Origin: Bacteroidales bacterium
Lineage (GTDB): Bacteria; Bacteroidota; Bacteroidia; Bacteroidales; DTU049
DNA length: 7,331 nt
Direction of reading: 5' to 3'
Assembly (NCBI GenBank): GCA_030017935.1
Contig: JASEGF010000103.1
Location: 1-7,331, forward strand
A program made the translations under genes and the position numbers. This document shows, piece after piece, positions 1-7,204 of the stretch. Under the pieces are notes generated by a model. That model made no database searches, was not told the DNA's origin, and saw nothing but the letters and a program-made list of their open reading frames with translations. The first letter of the stretch is position 1; each line of letters begins with the position of its first letter.

Positions 1-19
1 CACAAAGAGTAGATTATTA

Positions 20-41
20 ACCCTGACCTTTAGGTCAGGGT
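20..41. repeat. Perfect 9-bp hairpin with TTTA loop (REP-like)
   Basis: ACCCTGACC (20-28) pairs perfectly with GGTCAGGGT (33-41) around the tetraloop TTTA (29-32). The stem is GC-rich in a very AT-rich setting, so chance is an unlikely explanation. No T-run follows on either strand, so it does not look like an intrinsic terminator. A second hairpin with the same TTTA loop lies 19 bp further on. Paired short GC-rich palindromes in intergenic DNA resemble REP/BIME-type elements mobilised by REP-associated (Y1) transposases. That assignment is inference, since no such transposase is in the window. Confidence 0.75.
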
Positions 42-60
42 ATGACATAAAAAGAACTAT

Positions 61-72
61 GGGCTTTAGCCC
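61..72. repeat. GGGC-TTTA-GCCC mini-hairpin (REP-like)
   Basis: GGGC (61-64) pairs with GCCC (69-72) around the tetraloop TTTA (65-68). It shares the loop and the flanking word CCCTGA with the hairpin at 20-41, so the two probably belong to one repeat class. It directly abuts the A/T-rich hairpin at 78-120. The stem is only 4 bp, so thermodynamic strength is modest. Confidence 0.55.
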
Positions 73-77
73 TGAAA

Positions 78-120
78 AAATTTACTTTTATTTGTCTACT
101 ACACAAAGAAAAGTAATTTT
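78..120 (-). terminator. A/T-rich hairpin with 6-T tail, possible terminator of the leftward operon
   Basis: The arms 82-95 and 103-116 pair over 14 positions with one mismatch (A90/G108) around a 7-nt loop (96-102). Three more A-T pairs (78-80 with 118-120) follow after one mismatch. Read leftward, the stem is followed by six T residues (complement of 75-80), an intrinsic-terminator layout. The DUF4249 stop codon at 222 has no other terminator before the repeat, so this hairpin could end that transcript. The stem is nearly all A-T, which argues for a weak terminator. The same hairpin recurs at the right end of the window, so it is also the outer part of the repeat described at 103-215. Confidence 0.4.
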
Positions 121-215
121 AGAAGAAATTTATTTAAAAATCAATGATACTCATAAGAAATATAGTTATTATAATGAATGAACCAGTAATAATTTAGTTA
201 TTACTTAAACGTCTA
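103..215 (+). repeat. Left copy of ~113-bp structured inverted repeat
   Basis: This segment matches the reverse complement of 7205-7316. Aligned by eye there are about 11 substitutions and one single-base gap in about 113 columns, roughly 89% identity. Both ends are highly conserved: ACAAAGAAAAGTAA at 103-116, and a 30-bp perfect match at 176-205. Inside the latter is a perfect palindrome, AGTAATAA (185-192) and TTATTACT (198-205), with a 5-nt loop. The inner end lies 6 bp from the DUF4249 stop codon. The reading frames are full of stops and I see no coding potential. It could be a dispersed intergenic repeat, a MITE-like remnant or a structured 3' RNA element. Confidence 0.85.
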
Positions 216-221
216 TCTTAA

Positions 222-1091
222 TTAATTTATTACTATCGTATCATAGGTACTAGCATAACAACCAAATACACCTAATCCACCTTTTACAGTATGTCGTATC
301 CTTACAGGATTAATGAATGGACTGCTGCCAATATAGATTTCTTGTTCTGCTGTTCTCCAAAAATTGTAATGTTGCCTGGTCATATTTGCTGTTTTTACTA
401 TAACTGTATCTCCAACCTTGTATTTACCTAATTCTGGATCTTGATATGTGCTATCACTATAAATATTTTCTATACCTCTAATTAGATTAACTTTAAAAAA
501 TTGATTATTAAAATATATATCATCTAAAACAAATAATGCTGATGGTACAAAATAATTATCTCTCGATTGTCTTTTAGTAAAAAAACGATAAAAATTCTTT
601 TCTGGAGGATCGATATAGGAAATCCATAAATCTTTTAATGTATCATTATCCTTGATAGGTTCACACCATAATGAGTCTAAAAAAACTTGTGAAGGCATGG
701 TATCACTTCCTGTAATAGTATCAGAACCAATTATGACTTTAATGGAATAGATTTTATCTAGCTCTCCCACCATTTGATTAGTAGTGTAATATAAATATGG
801 CCATGCACCATTGATAAGGTTATTTGTAGATAAAAAGCATTCTACTTCGTTTTCTCCATTAGAGATGTACACTTTAGCATCTAAAACGAATAAATTCATT
901 ACATAAGTACTATCTATAGGAGCAAAATAGCTGCTATTACGTGTTACAGCTATTACAGGATAATGATCATTTTCTATATAGCCTTCTATTACATATTTTT
1001 TATCTGGTTCTGGCAGATCAAGCTCAATTTCCTTACTACATGAAGATAAGGTTATAAATAAAATAAGGAAAAATAATTTATCAATTCTCAT
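222..1091 (-). CDS. DUF4249-family outer-membrane lipoprotein
   Basis: This is a 289-residue predicted lipoprotein. Residues 1-17 are a short basic and hydrophobic signal peptide ending in the lipobox LSSC, with Cys18 as the lipidated residue. The mature start, CSKEIELDLPEPDKKYVIEG, and the C-terminal GGLGVFGCY (about residues 271-279) are the signatures by which I recognise DUF4249. Members are typically encoded next to a TonB-dependent receptor in Bacteroidota and are thought to sit on the cell surface as SusD-like or plug-like partners, though their ligands are mostly unknown. The start codon lies 6 bp after the receptor's stop codon, so the two are almost certainly co-transcribed and probably translationally coupled. 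No independent promoter fits in that gap. The length is close to that of other family members as I know them. The specific substrate cannot be read from the sequence. Confidence 0.88.
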   Translation of the reverse strand: MRIDKLFFLILFITLSSCSKEIELDLPEPDKKYVIEGYIENDHYPVIAVTRNSSYFAPIDSTYVMNLFVLDAKVYISNGENEVECFLSTNNLINGAWPYLYYTTNQMVGELDKIYSIKVIIGSDTITGSDTMPSQVFLDSLWCEPIKDNDTLKDLWISYIDPPEKNFYRFFTKRQSRDNYFVPSALFVLDDIYFNNQFFKVNLIRGIENIYSDSTYQDPELGKYKVGDTVIVKTANMTRQHYNFWRTAEQEIYIGSSPFINPVRIRHTVKGGLGVFGCYASTYDTIVIN

Positions 1092-1097
1092 AATAGA

Positions 1098-3452
1098 TTA
1101 AAATTTGAAATTCCACGTAATCGATGGTAGAATAGGGAAGAGTGAAAGCTGTTTGGCAGTGATAGTCATATTATTTTGTGTCATATCTCCATTAATATCA
1201 AAATAAATAACATAAGGATTTTTTCTATTGTAAACATTATAAATAGATAGATTCCAACTTTCTTCGATTTTTCTTGATTTTTTCTTATGTTGAGGATACC
1301 AGGTGAGGCTAAGGTCAGCTCTATGGTATGAAGGTAAACGAAAAGCATTCCTATCACTATATTCTGTTACAATATTGCCTTCTATAAAATATCTAGAAAC
1401 TGGGACTGTAGCTGTATTACCAGTGGCAAATACCCACACACCTGATAAACTAAACGCATTACTTATCCGATATGTTAAAACTATGCTTATATCGTGAGTA
1501 CGATCATATTTTGCGGGAAAAGGCTTACCATCGTTAATTTTAGGAAATTCACGTTCAGTTTTACCATAGCTATAACCTATCCATCCTGTGAATGTTCCAT
1601 ATTTTTTTTGTAAAAATAATTCTATACCGTAAGCTCTGCCTTTGCCATATGTAAAATTATTGTCTAAATTAGTAAGAATATAATTTTCATAAAGTGACTC
1701 TTCTTTATAATCTATTTGGTTAAATAGCCATTTATAATAACCTTCTATACTAAGCTCTAAAGAGTTATCAAGAAAATTACGAAAATATCCTAATGATAAT
1801 TGATAACCAATTTGAGGTTTTACACTATCAGTGCTAGGAATCCATAAATCCGTTGGCAAAGTAACGTTTACAGGAGAAACCATATGAATAAATTGTGTGT
1901 TACGAGTAGCAGATAGTTTAATAGAGCTTGTACTATCGACTTTAAATCTAACTAATAAACGTGGCTCCAATTGATAATAATCGACGATTTTTTTGAATTT
2001 ACCATAAACGATACTATCAGTATTAGTGAGGGTTATAGGATCGAAAAGATATCGAGTAAAAGGTCCTATTTGTTGATAATATCCTAGTCTGACACCTGCT
2101 GAAATACGTATCCATTTATTTATGTCCCCTTCTGTATGAAAGTAGCCAGCAGCTTCCCAAGCATAAAGTTTAGTCGGATTACCGAGATTGAATGGACTAT
2201 TTTCCATAGTAAAAGAAGCTGTATATGGTTTGAAAGTATGATGTATACCTTCGACTCCAAATTTCATATTCCAACCATCTTTTAAAAAATAAGCAAAGTC
2301 AGATTTTAATTGAAAATCTCTAATAGAAGTATTTAATTGTACATTATATAGCTCTTGTATAGCACCAAAATTAAAGTTATAATCACTATAAATAAAAGTA
2401 GTATTAGAAAATAATTTTTGTGAAAATAGATGATTCCATCTAGCAGTGAGAGTAGCATTACCCCAATCTATATTTGTAGAGAAATTATCATCAGCTACTT
2501 TCACGTCAAAAACATCTCGTCCAAAATATCCACTTATAAATATGCGATCTTTAGGAGAAATTATATAATTAGCTTTAGCATTAATGTCATAAAAATAATA
2601 ACCTAAAGGTGTTTTCATAAATGGTTTCATTACAATATCTGCATAGGTACGTCGTGCACTTATTATGAAAGATGCAGTGTCTTTTTTAATTGGTCCTTGC
2701 ACAGCTATTCTACTAGATATGAGTCCTATGCCACCTTCTAATTGATATTTTCGCATATTACCTTCTTTCATCGAAATATCTAAAACTGATGAAATGCGTC
2801 CGCCATAGTTTGCTGGTATTCCAGATTTATATAATTCTAAATTTTGAATAGCATCAGAATTAAAAGTAGAGAAAAATCCCATGAGATGATTAGCGTTATA
2901 TACTGGTGCCTCATCTAATAAGATTAAATTTTGATCTGGGCCACCACCTCGCACATAATATGTGCTACTACCCTCGCCTACAGTTAATACTCCTGGAGTT
3001 AGTTCAATAGCTTTAATTACATCTACTTCACCAAATAAAACTGGAATTGTTTTTATTCTTTCTACAGGCATTTTCACTACACCCATTTGTGCATCATACA
3101 CGTTAGCATCTGAGCGTTCAGCAGTTACAACTACTTGATCAATTAAGTATGTTTTTTCTTTTAGTTCAATATTTATTTCATAATTTTTATCTAATATAAT
3201 TTGTTGAGTCCATTTTTCAAATCCTACTGCAGAAACTTCAAATGTGTAAGACCCTTTAGGCAAAGTAAGTGAATAAAAACCATAATGATTTGTGGTTGTA
3301 CCTTTTAGTGGATCTGTGATATATACATATGCTCCTATTATTTGCTCTCCACTATTAGCATCTTTTACATATCCTGATATTGTATAGTTTTGTGCTGTTA
3401 GCCAAGCACTTATTAATAATAAACTAAAAATGAATAAAAATTTTAAATGCAT
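1098..3452 (-). CDS. TonB-dependent receptor with carboxypeptidase-like N-terminal domain
   Basis: This is a 784-residue outer-membrane active transporter. Residues 1-20 form a signal peptide (hydrophobic LFIFSLLLISAW, likely cleaved after Ala20). Residues ~23-105 are a carboxypeptidase-D regulatory-like beta-sandwich (ISGYVKDANSGEQIIGAYV through VSAVGFEKW). The plug domain covers ~115-230, with YVRGGGPDQNLILLDEAPVY at 166-185, then the NANHLMGFFSTFN stretch and IPANYGGRISSVLDI. The rest is a 22-strand-type beta barrel ending in the aromatic C-terminus WNFKF. There is no STN domain, so direct signalling to an anti-sigma factor is not indicated. It is shorter than SusC proteins (about 1000 residues) and is paired with DUF4249 rather than SusD, so it is not a classical polysaccharide-utilisation pair. 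The ligand (siderophore, peptide, glycan or other) is unknown. It is the first gene of a leftward operon with its own promoter at 3481-3488. Confidence 0.93.
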   Translation of the reverse strand: MHLKFLFIFSLLLISAWLTAQNYTISGYVKDANSGEQIIGAYVYITDPLKGTTTNHYGFYSLTLPKGSYTFEVSAVGFEKWTQQIILDKNYEINIELKEKTYLIDQVVVTAERSDANVYDAQMGVVKMPVERIKTIPVLFGEVDVIKAIELTPGVLTVGEGSSTYYVRGGGPDQNLILLDEAPVYNANHLMGFFSTFNSDAIQNLELYKSGIPANYGGRISSVLDISMKEGNMRKYQLEGGIGLISSRIAVQGPIKKDTASFIISARRTYADIVMKPFMKTPLGYYFYDINAKANYIISPKDRIFISGYFGRDVFDVKVADDNFSTNIDWGNATLTARWNHLFSQKLFSNTTFIYSDYNFNFGAIQELYNVQLNTSIRDFQLKSDFAYFLKDGWNMKFGVEGIHHTFKPYTASFTMENSPFNLGNPTKLYAWEAAGYFHTEGDINKWIRISAGVRLGYYQQIGPFTRYLFDPITLTNTDSIVYGKFKKIVDYYQLEPRLLVRFKVDSTSSIKLSATRNTQFIHMVSPVNVTLPTDLWIPSTDSVKPQIGYQLSLGYFRNFLDNSLELSIEGYYKWLFNQIDYKEESLYENYILTNLDNNFTYGKGRAYGIELFLQKKYGTFTGWIGYSYGKTEREFPKINDGKPFPAKYDRTHDISIVLTYRISNAFSLSGVWVFATGNTATVPVSRYFIEGNIVTEYSDRNAFRLPSYHRADLSLTWYPQHKKKSRKIEESWNLSIYNVYNRKNPYVIYFDINGDMTQNNMTITAKQLSLFPILPSITWNFKF

Positions 3453-3480
3453 TATATTTTTTTAATATTTTTTAAGAAAG

Positions 3481-3488
3481 CAAAAGTA
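3481..3488 (-). promoter_or_regulatory. Bacteroidota -7 promoter element (TACTTTTG) for the receptor operon
   Basis: On the minus strand this reads TACTTTTG, an exact match to the Bacteroidota primary-sigma -7 consensus TAnnTTTG. It lies 28 bp upstream of the TonB-receptor ATG, almost the same distance as in the other two promoters of this window. I could not find a good TTG/TTTG -33 element at the usual spacing, so this promoter may be weaker or need an activator. Confidence 0.55.
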
Positions 3489-3770
3489 TTAAAATTATAA
3501 GAAATCTACGTTATAAACTGATAAATATTATGAAAAAAATAAAACTGACAATATTTAGGGATAATGATGTAATATTTCAAGAAAATACAAAATGTTTTTT
3601 GGTTCTAATTAATTTTTTTTTAAAAACTAAGTTAGTTAGATTTAGTAAAAAAAGTATAAAATTTTAATATCTTTCAGATCATTCTGAAAAACAAATATAT
3701 GTTATAAGTAGCAATGGATCTATTAATATAGAGATAAAAAAATATTATTTCAAAAAAATAAATTTAATCA

Positions 3771-3800
3771 TTGTTATGTAAAGTAATTACATTATTTTTG
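3771..3800 (+). promoter_or_regulatory. Promoter of the decarboxylase gene (TTG-N19-TATTTTTG)
   Basis: A -33 TTG at 3771-3773 and a -7 TATTTTTG at 3793-3800 are separated by 19 bp, matching the Bacteroidota pattern TTTG / TAnnTTTG. The start codon is 29 bp downstream of the -7 element, which leaves a short 5' UTR. A GGA at 3819-3821 is the only Shine-Dalgarno-like word before the ATG. Confidence 0.7.
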
Positions 3801-3829
3801 CACATTTAAAAATTTTTTGGAAAAAATAG

Positions 3830-5224
3830 ATGAAGACCAAGTATTTAGATCTAGTAGAGCAGACCTTTGATTTTCCTACAGATGAATTCAAGGTTATAGA
3901 AAATGAGCTATATTGGAATGATATTAATATGATGGATATTATTGAGCAATATGGTACTCCATTGCGAATAACATATTTACCTACTATTAGTAAAAAAATT
4001 CAAAATGCAAGGAGAATATTCAATATTGCTATGGCAAAATTAGATTACAAAGGCGAGTATTTCTATGCTTATTGTACTAAAAGTAATCATTTTTCATATG
4101 TATTAGAGGAAGCATTAAAAAATAATGTTGGTATAGAGACTAGTAGTGCTTTTGACATTAATATTATAGAGAAATTATATGATCAAGGGCTTTTACCTAA
4201 AGATAGATTTATCATTTGTAATGGATTTAAGCGAAAAGAATATATCGAGAACATTTGTAGATTAGTAAATAATGGTTTCGAAAATGTAATCCCAGTAATA
4301 GATAATAAAAATGAACTTTTCGAATATAGATTTAAAAAGAATGCTAAAGTAAAATTAGGAATACGTATAGCTGCCGAAGAGGAACCTACATTTGAGTTTT
4401 ACACTTCTCGTCTAGGTATTAGATATAATGATATTGTGCCATATTATAGATTATATCTAAAAAATCATCCCAATTTCGAATTGAAAATGTTACATTTTTT
4501 TATAAATACAGGTATTAGGGATAATGCTTATTATTGGAGTGAGCTAGCAAAAGCAGTAAATGTTTATGTAGAGCTGAAAAGAGAATGTCCTACTTTAGAT
4601 TCTCTCAATATTGGTGGTGGTTTCCCTATACGTACATCGTTAAATTTCGATTATGATTACCAATATATGGCAGAGGAGATATTAAATCAAATCAAAACTA
4701 TTTGTAATCAAAATAATGTACCTGAGCCTAATATTTATTCAGAATTTGGTATTTATACTGTTGGTGAGGCTGGAGCGATATTTTATAAAATTTTAGATCA
4801 AAAACAACAAAATGATAGAGAACTTTGGAATATGATTAATAGCTCTTTTATGACAACTTTGCCAGATTCTTGGGCCCTCAACCAAAGATTTATTTTATTA
4901 CCACTGAATCATTGGGATTATGAATATCAAAGAGTTTTTTTAGGTGGACTCACTTGTGATAGTAGAGATTATTATAACACTGAAGCTCATGCAAATGCTA
5001 TTTTTTTGCCTAAATTTACTCCTAGTGATCCTCTATATTTGGGTTTTTTCCATACTGGCGCTTATCAAGATGCTCTAGGAGGTTATGGTGGCATACAACA
5101 TTGTTTAATACCAGCTCCTAAGCATGTATTAATAGATTTAGATGAAGATAAAGAATATTATACTAAGCTTTATGCTAAAGAGCAAAGTTATAAATCTATG
5201 CTAAAAATATTAGGATATATGTAA
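3830..5224 (+). CDS. speA: Fold-III PLP-dependent decarboxylase, probable arginine decarboxylase
   Basis: This 464-residue enzyme has an alanine-racemase-like PLP barrel followed by a beta-domain. Visible active-site motifs are YCTKSNH with Lys84 as the PLP Schiff-base lysine, LHFF with His222 stacking on the cofactor, the phosphate-binding GGGFP at 262-266, EFG at 305-307, TCDSRD with the acid/nucleophile Cys376-Asp377, and GAY ending at Tyr412. The ICNGFK stretch (129-134) resembles the ICNGYKD signature of biosynthetic arginine decarboxylases. The whole sequence resembles the ~465-residue enzymes annotated as arginine decarboxylase in Flavobacteriia. The expected reaction is L-arginine to agmatine plus CO2, in the cytoplasm, the first step of polyamine synthesis. 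It is much shorter than E. coli SpeA (about 650 residues). Ornithine or diaminopimelate decarboxylase activity cannot be excluded, and no polyamine gene is adjacent. The fold assignment is secure, the substrate less so. Confidence 0.8.
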   Translation: MKTKYLDLVEQTFDFPTDEFKVIENELYWNDINMMDIIEQYGTPLRITYLPTISKKIQNARRIFNIAMAKLDYKGEYFYAYCTKSNHFSYVLEEALKNNVGIETSSAFDINIIEKLYDQGLLPKDRFIICNGFKRKEYIENICRLVNNGFENVIPVIDNKNELFEYRFKKNAKVKLGIRIAAEEEPTFEFYTSRLGIRYNDIVPYYRLYLKNHPNFELKMLHFFINTGIRDNAYYWSELAKAVNVYVELKRECPTLDSLNIGGGFPIRTSLNFDYDYQYMAEEILNQIKTICNQNNVPEPNIYSEFGIYTVGEAGAIFYKILDQKQQNDRELWNMINSSFMTTLPDSWALNQRFILLPLNHWDYEYQRVFLGGLTCDSRDYYNTEAHANAIFLPKFTPSDPLYLGFFHTGAYQDALGGYGGIQHCLIPAPKHVLIDLDEDKEYYTKLYAKEQSYKSMLKILGYM

Positions 5225-5324
5225 TTTTTTTGGGGGGAATAATTATTATTTTTATTTTAAAGTGGGCTTAAATAGTAGGATTATATATATTATAAAATTT
5301 TTAATCTTAATAGAGTAAAAAAAT

Positions 5325-5354
5325 TTTGCATTTTGTAAAAAATATGTAAATTTG
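5325..5354 (+). promoter_or_regulatory. Promoter of the OmpA/TPR lipoprotein gene (TTTG-N18-TAAATTTG)
   Basis: A -33 TTTG at 5325-5328 and a -7 TAAATTTG at 5347-5354 are separated by 18 bp, an excellent match to the Bacteroidota promoter consensus. The ATG follows 28 bp after the -7 element, preceded by an A/T-only leader with no Shine-Dalgarno word. The gene is therefore probably transcribed independently of the decarboxylase gene. The rest of the 5225-5382 spacer shows a poly-T/poly-G tract after the decarboxylase stop codon but no convincing terminator hairpin, so read-through is possible. Confidence 0.75.
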
Positions 5355-5382
5355 CAATGTCAAAACCCTAAAATAAATATAT

Positions 5383-7125
5383 ATGAAAGGAAAGTTTTTT
5401 TCTATTGTTTTATTAGCCATAGCATTGATATTCACTAGTTGTGATTTACAAAAAATGGCTAAAAAGTATGATACCGTTAAATATGAAACTACACCACAAG
5501 TATTAGAAACACATGGTGGCAAAATCAATGTTTCAGTTAAAGGGAATATACCTGCTAAATATTTTGGTAAAAAAGTTGTAGTAGATTTCACTCCTGTGCT
5601 CAAATGGGATGGTGGCAGCTATACTTGTAAATCTATTAAAATAGGTGGTGAAAAAGCAGAAAGTGGAGATAGTAAAATTACCAAAAAAACTGGTGGTAGT
5701 TTTTCATGGTCAGACGTAATAGCTTATCAACCAGAAATGAATGTCTCTGAGCTAGTAGTAAATGCTAAAGCTACTAAAGGTAAAAAAACCGTAGATTTAG
5801 GTGAAGTAAAATTAGCTGACGGTGTAATCTATACATCTACTCGCATAAGTAGAGATCAGGATCTCTCATTAGCTGAGCATGGCTATAAAAAAGAAGTTAT
5901 TATATCAAAAAATGCAAATTTATATTTTGATTATAATAGTTCTAAATTTTCAGAATCTCAAAAGCTAAATAAACTTGATGAAAATAAAAAAGCAATACAA
6001 GATTTGAAAGATTTCATTAATCTTAATTGGAAAATCAAAAGTATAGATATTAATGCTTGGGCTTCTCCAGAAGGTGAAGAACAATATAATGCTAATCTAT
6101 CAAATGATAGAGCTGCTGCTGCCCAAAAATATATTGAGAGCTATATTGAGAAACTAGATAAAGATATTGCTAAATCTCAAAAGAAAAAATATTCAGAAGT
6201 AAAACGTGAAGCTCCTCTGACAATAAATGGTAAAGGTGAAGATTTCGATGGATTTATGCAAGCTATCGAAAAATCTAATCTCCCAGAAAAACAAGCTATC
6301 ATTAACGTTATTAAATCTCAAACTGATAAAGCAAAAAGAGAAAGAGAAATTAAAAATATGAGTGTAGTATATGCTGAGGTAGAAGCTATACTAGAACCTC
6401 TCCGTCGTGCAGAAATAGTAGTTTCATGTTTCGAACCTAAACGCACCGATGATGACATAGCTAGACTAAGTCTCACTGCTCCTGATAGTTTAAAAGCTGA
6501 AGAATTATTGTTTGCTGCTACTCTAACTGAAAATATGGATAATAAGCTAAAAATTTATAAATCGGGTACACAAATTTATCCATCCGATTGGAAATTTTGG
6601 AATAATGCTGGATATATCCTTTTATCACAAAATGAACTAACTGAGGCTACTCCATTTATAGAAAAAGCAAACACTTTATCTCCAAATAATCCTGTAGTAT
6701 TAAATAATTTAGGTGTTATAGCTACATGGAACAAACAATATGATAAAGCAAAAGAATACTTTGAACAAGCTAAAGCAGGTGTAGATGTTAACTATAATTT
6801 AGGTATATTAAAAATTGTAGAGGGTGACTATGCTGGTGCATTGAAACTATTTGCTGGCAAATCATGTAGATATAATATAGCTCTTGCTCAGCTCTTATCT
6901 ACTGATTATACAAGTGCTGCTCGTACTCTAGAGTGCGTACCTAATAAAACTCCTGAAGTTTATTACTTAATGGCTATCGTAGGTGCTCGTACTGGAAATA
7001 ATTCTATGATGATAGATAATCTCAAATTAGCTGTTCAAGATGCTAATCTAAAAGCTCTAGCTAAAACTGATCGTGAGTTTCTGAAATATGCTAATAATAG
7101 CGACTTCCAAGCTGTCATTAAATAA
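5383..7125 (+). CDS. Lipoprotein with OmpA-like domain and C-terminal TPR repeats
   Basis: This is a 580-residue predicted outer-membrane lipoprotein of a type common in Bacteroidota. The signal peptide (1-19) ends in lipobox FTSC, with Cys20 lipidated. Residues ~30-165 form a lysine-rich, probably beta-sandwich domain (HGGKINVSVKGNIP, VVVDFTPVLKWDGG). Residues ~170-347 are OmpA-like: NLYFDYNSSKF, then INAWASPEGEEQYNANLSND and RAAAAQKY (223-250), a charged insertion (~255-325), and a closing strand LRRAEIVV (340-347). Residues ~370-555 hold about five TPR-like units, for example NNLGVIATWNKQYDKAKEYF. In canonical OmpA domains an Asp in the loop before the conserved Gly contacts peptidoglycan. 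Here that position is in ASPEG and lacks the Asp, while Arg243 is kept, so peptidoglycan binding is doubtful. The role is probably envelope scaffolding or assembly, but no specific function can be assigned. It has its own promoter and a strong terminator, so it is likely monocistronic. Confidence 0.82.
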   Translation: MKGKFFSIVLLAIALIFTSCDLQKMAKKYDTVKYETTPQVLETHGGKINVSVKGNIPAKYFGKKVVVDFTPVLKWDGGSYTCKSIKIGGEKAESGDSKITKKTGGSFSWSDVIAYQPEMNVSELVVNAKATKGKKTVDLGEVKLADGVIYTSTRISRDQDLSLAEHGYKKEVIISKNANLYFDYNSSKFSESQKLNKLDENKKAIQDLKDFINLNWKIKSIDINAWASPEGEEQYNANLSNDRAAAAQKYIESYIEKLDKDIAKSQKKKYSEVKREAPLTINGKGEDFDGFMQAIEKSNLPEKQAIINVIKSQTDKAKREREIKNMSVVYAEVEAILEPLRRAEIVVSCFEPKRTDDDIARLSLTAPDSLKAEELLFAATLTENMDNKLKIYKSGTQIYPSDWKFWNNAGYILLSQNELTEATPFIEKANTLSPNNPVVLNNLGVIATWNKQYDKAKEYFEQAKAGVDVNYNLGILKIVEGDYAGALKLFAGKSCRYNIALAQLLSTDYTSAARTLECVPNKTPEVYYLMAIVGARTGNNSMMIDNLKLAVQDANLKALAKTDREFLKYANNSDFQAVIK

Positions 7126-7146
7126 ACAATTTTAGATTAATATAAT

Positions 7147-7184
7147 ATTAAAAAGGAGGATAAGTAGTTATCCTCCTTTTTAAT
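7147..7184. terminator. Strong intrinsic terminator, perfect 17-bp stem
   Basis: The arms 7147-7163 and 7168-7184 are perfectly complementary over 17 bp around a 4-nt loop GTAG (7164-7167). The core GGAGGATAA/TTATCCTCC is followed by five T residues, and preceded by five A residues, so it can work in both directions. It starts 21 bp after the stop codon of the OmpA/TPR lipoprotein gene. It should end that transcript and shield it from any leftward transcription coming from beyond the window. Confidence 0.95.
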
Positions 7185-7204
7185 TTAAAAATATTTTATT
7201 GAAT

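Larger units (their letters stand above)
3453..3829. other. Divergent intergenic region with back-to-back promoters
   Basis: This 377-bp, extremely A/T-rich spacer separates the leftward receptor operon from the rightward decarboxylase gene. It holds a -7 element for each direction, annotated separately. I find no RNA gene, convincing riboswitch or palindromic operator. One plus-strand frame (about 3476-3781) is open except for a single TAA at 3665-3667. It includes an ATG at 3530 that would give a 45-residue peptide (MKKIKLTIFRDNDVIFQENT...). After the stop the frame continues for 37 codons (YLSDHSEKQIYVISSNGSIN...). I do not recognise either segment. They may be chance or the remnant of a small gene. 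Confidence 0.6.

Noticed and set aside
1..8. CACAAAGA at the very start resembles the repeat's hairpin arm and the last bases of the window
   Set aside because: Only 8 bases match before the sequences diverge (GTAG against AAAG). This could be a degenerate neighbouring copy or chance, and the DNA to the left is not available.
103..215. Small peptide encoded in the repeat
   Set aside because: The longest ATG-started frames are only a few codons in either copy, and the frames contain stops in both copies, so a structural or DNA-level role is more likely.
1303..1497. 64-codon plus-strand open frame
   Set aside because: It lies wholly inside the TonB-receptor gene on the opposite strand, has no promoter or ribosome-binding context and encodes nothing recognisable, so it is a shadow frame.
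5225..5382. Terminator for the decarboxylase gene (T7/G6 tract and AATAATTATT palindrome)
   Set aside because: The palindrome is short and A/T-only, and no stable stem leads into the T-rich stretch. It is not strong enough to annotate.
5307..5603. 98-codon minus-strand open frame
   Set aside because: It is antisense to the promoter and 5' part of the OmpA/TPR lipoprotein gene. Its C-terminal half is only the complement of A/T-rich promoter DNA, so it is a shadow frame.
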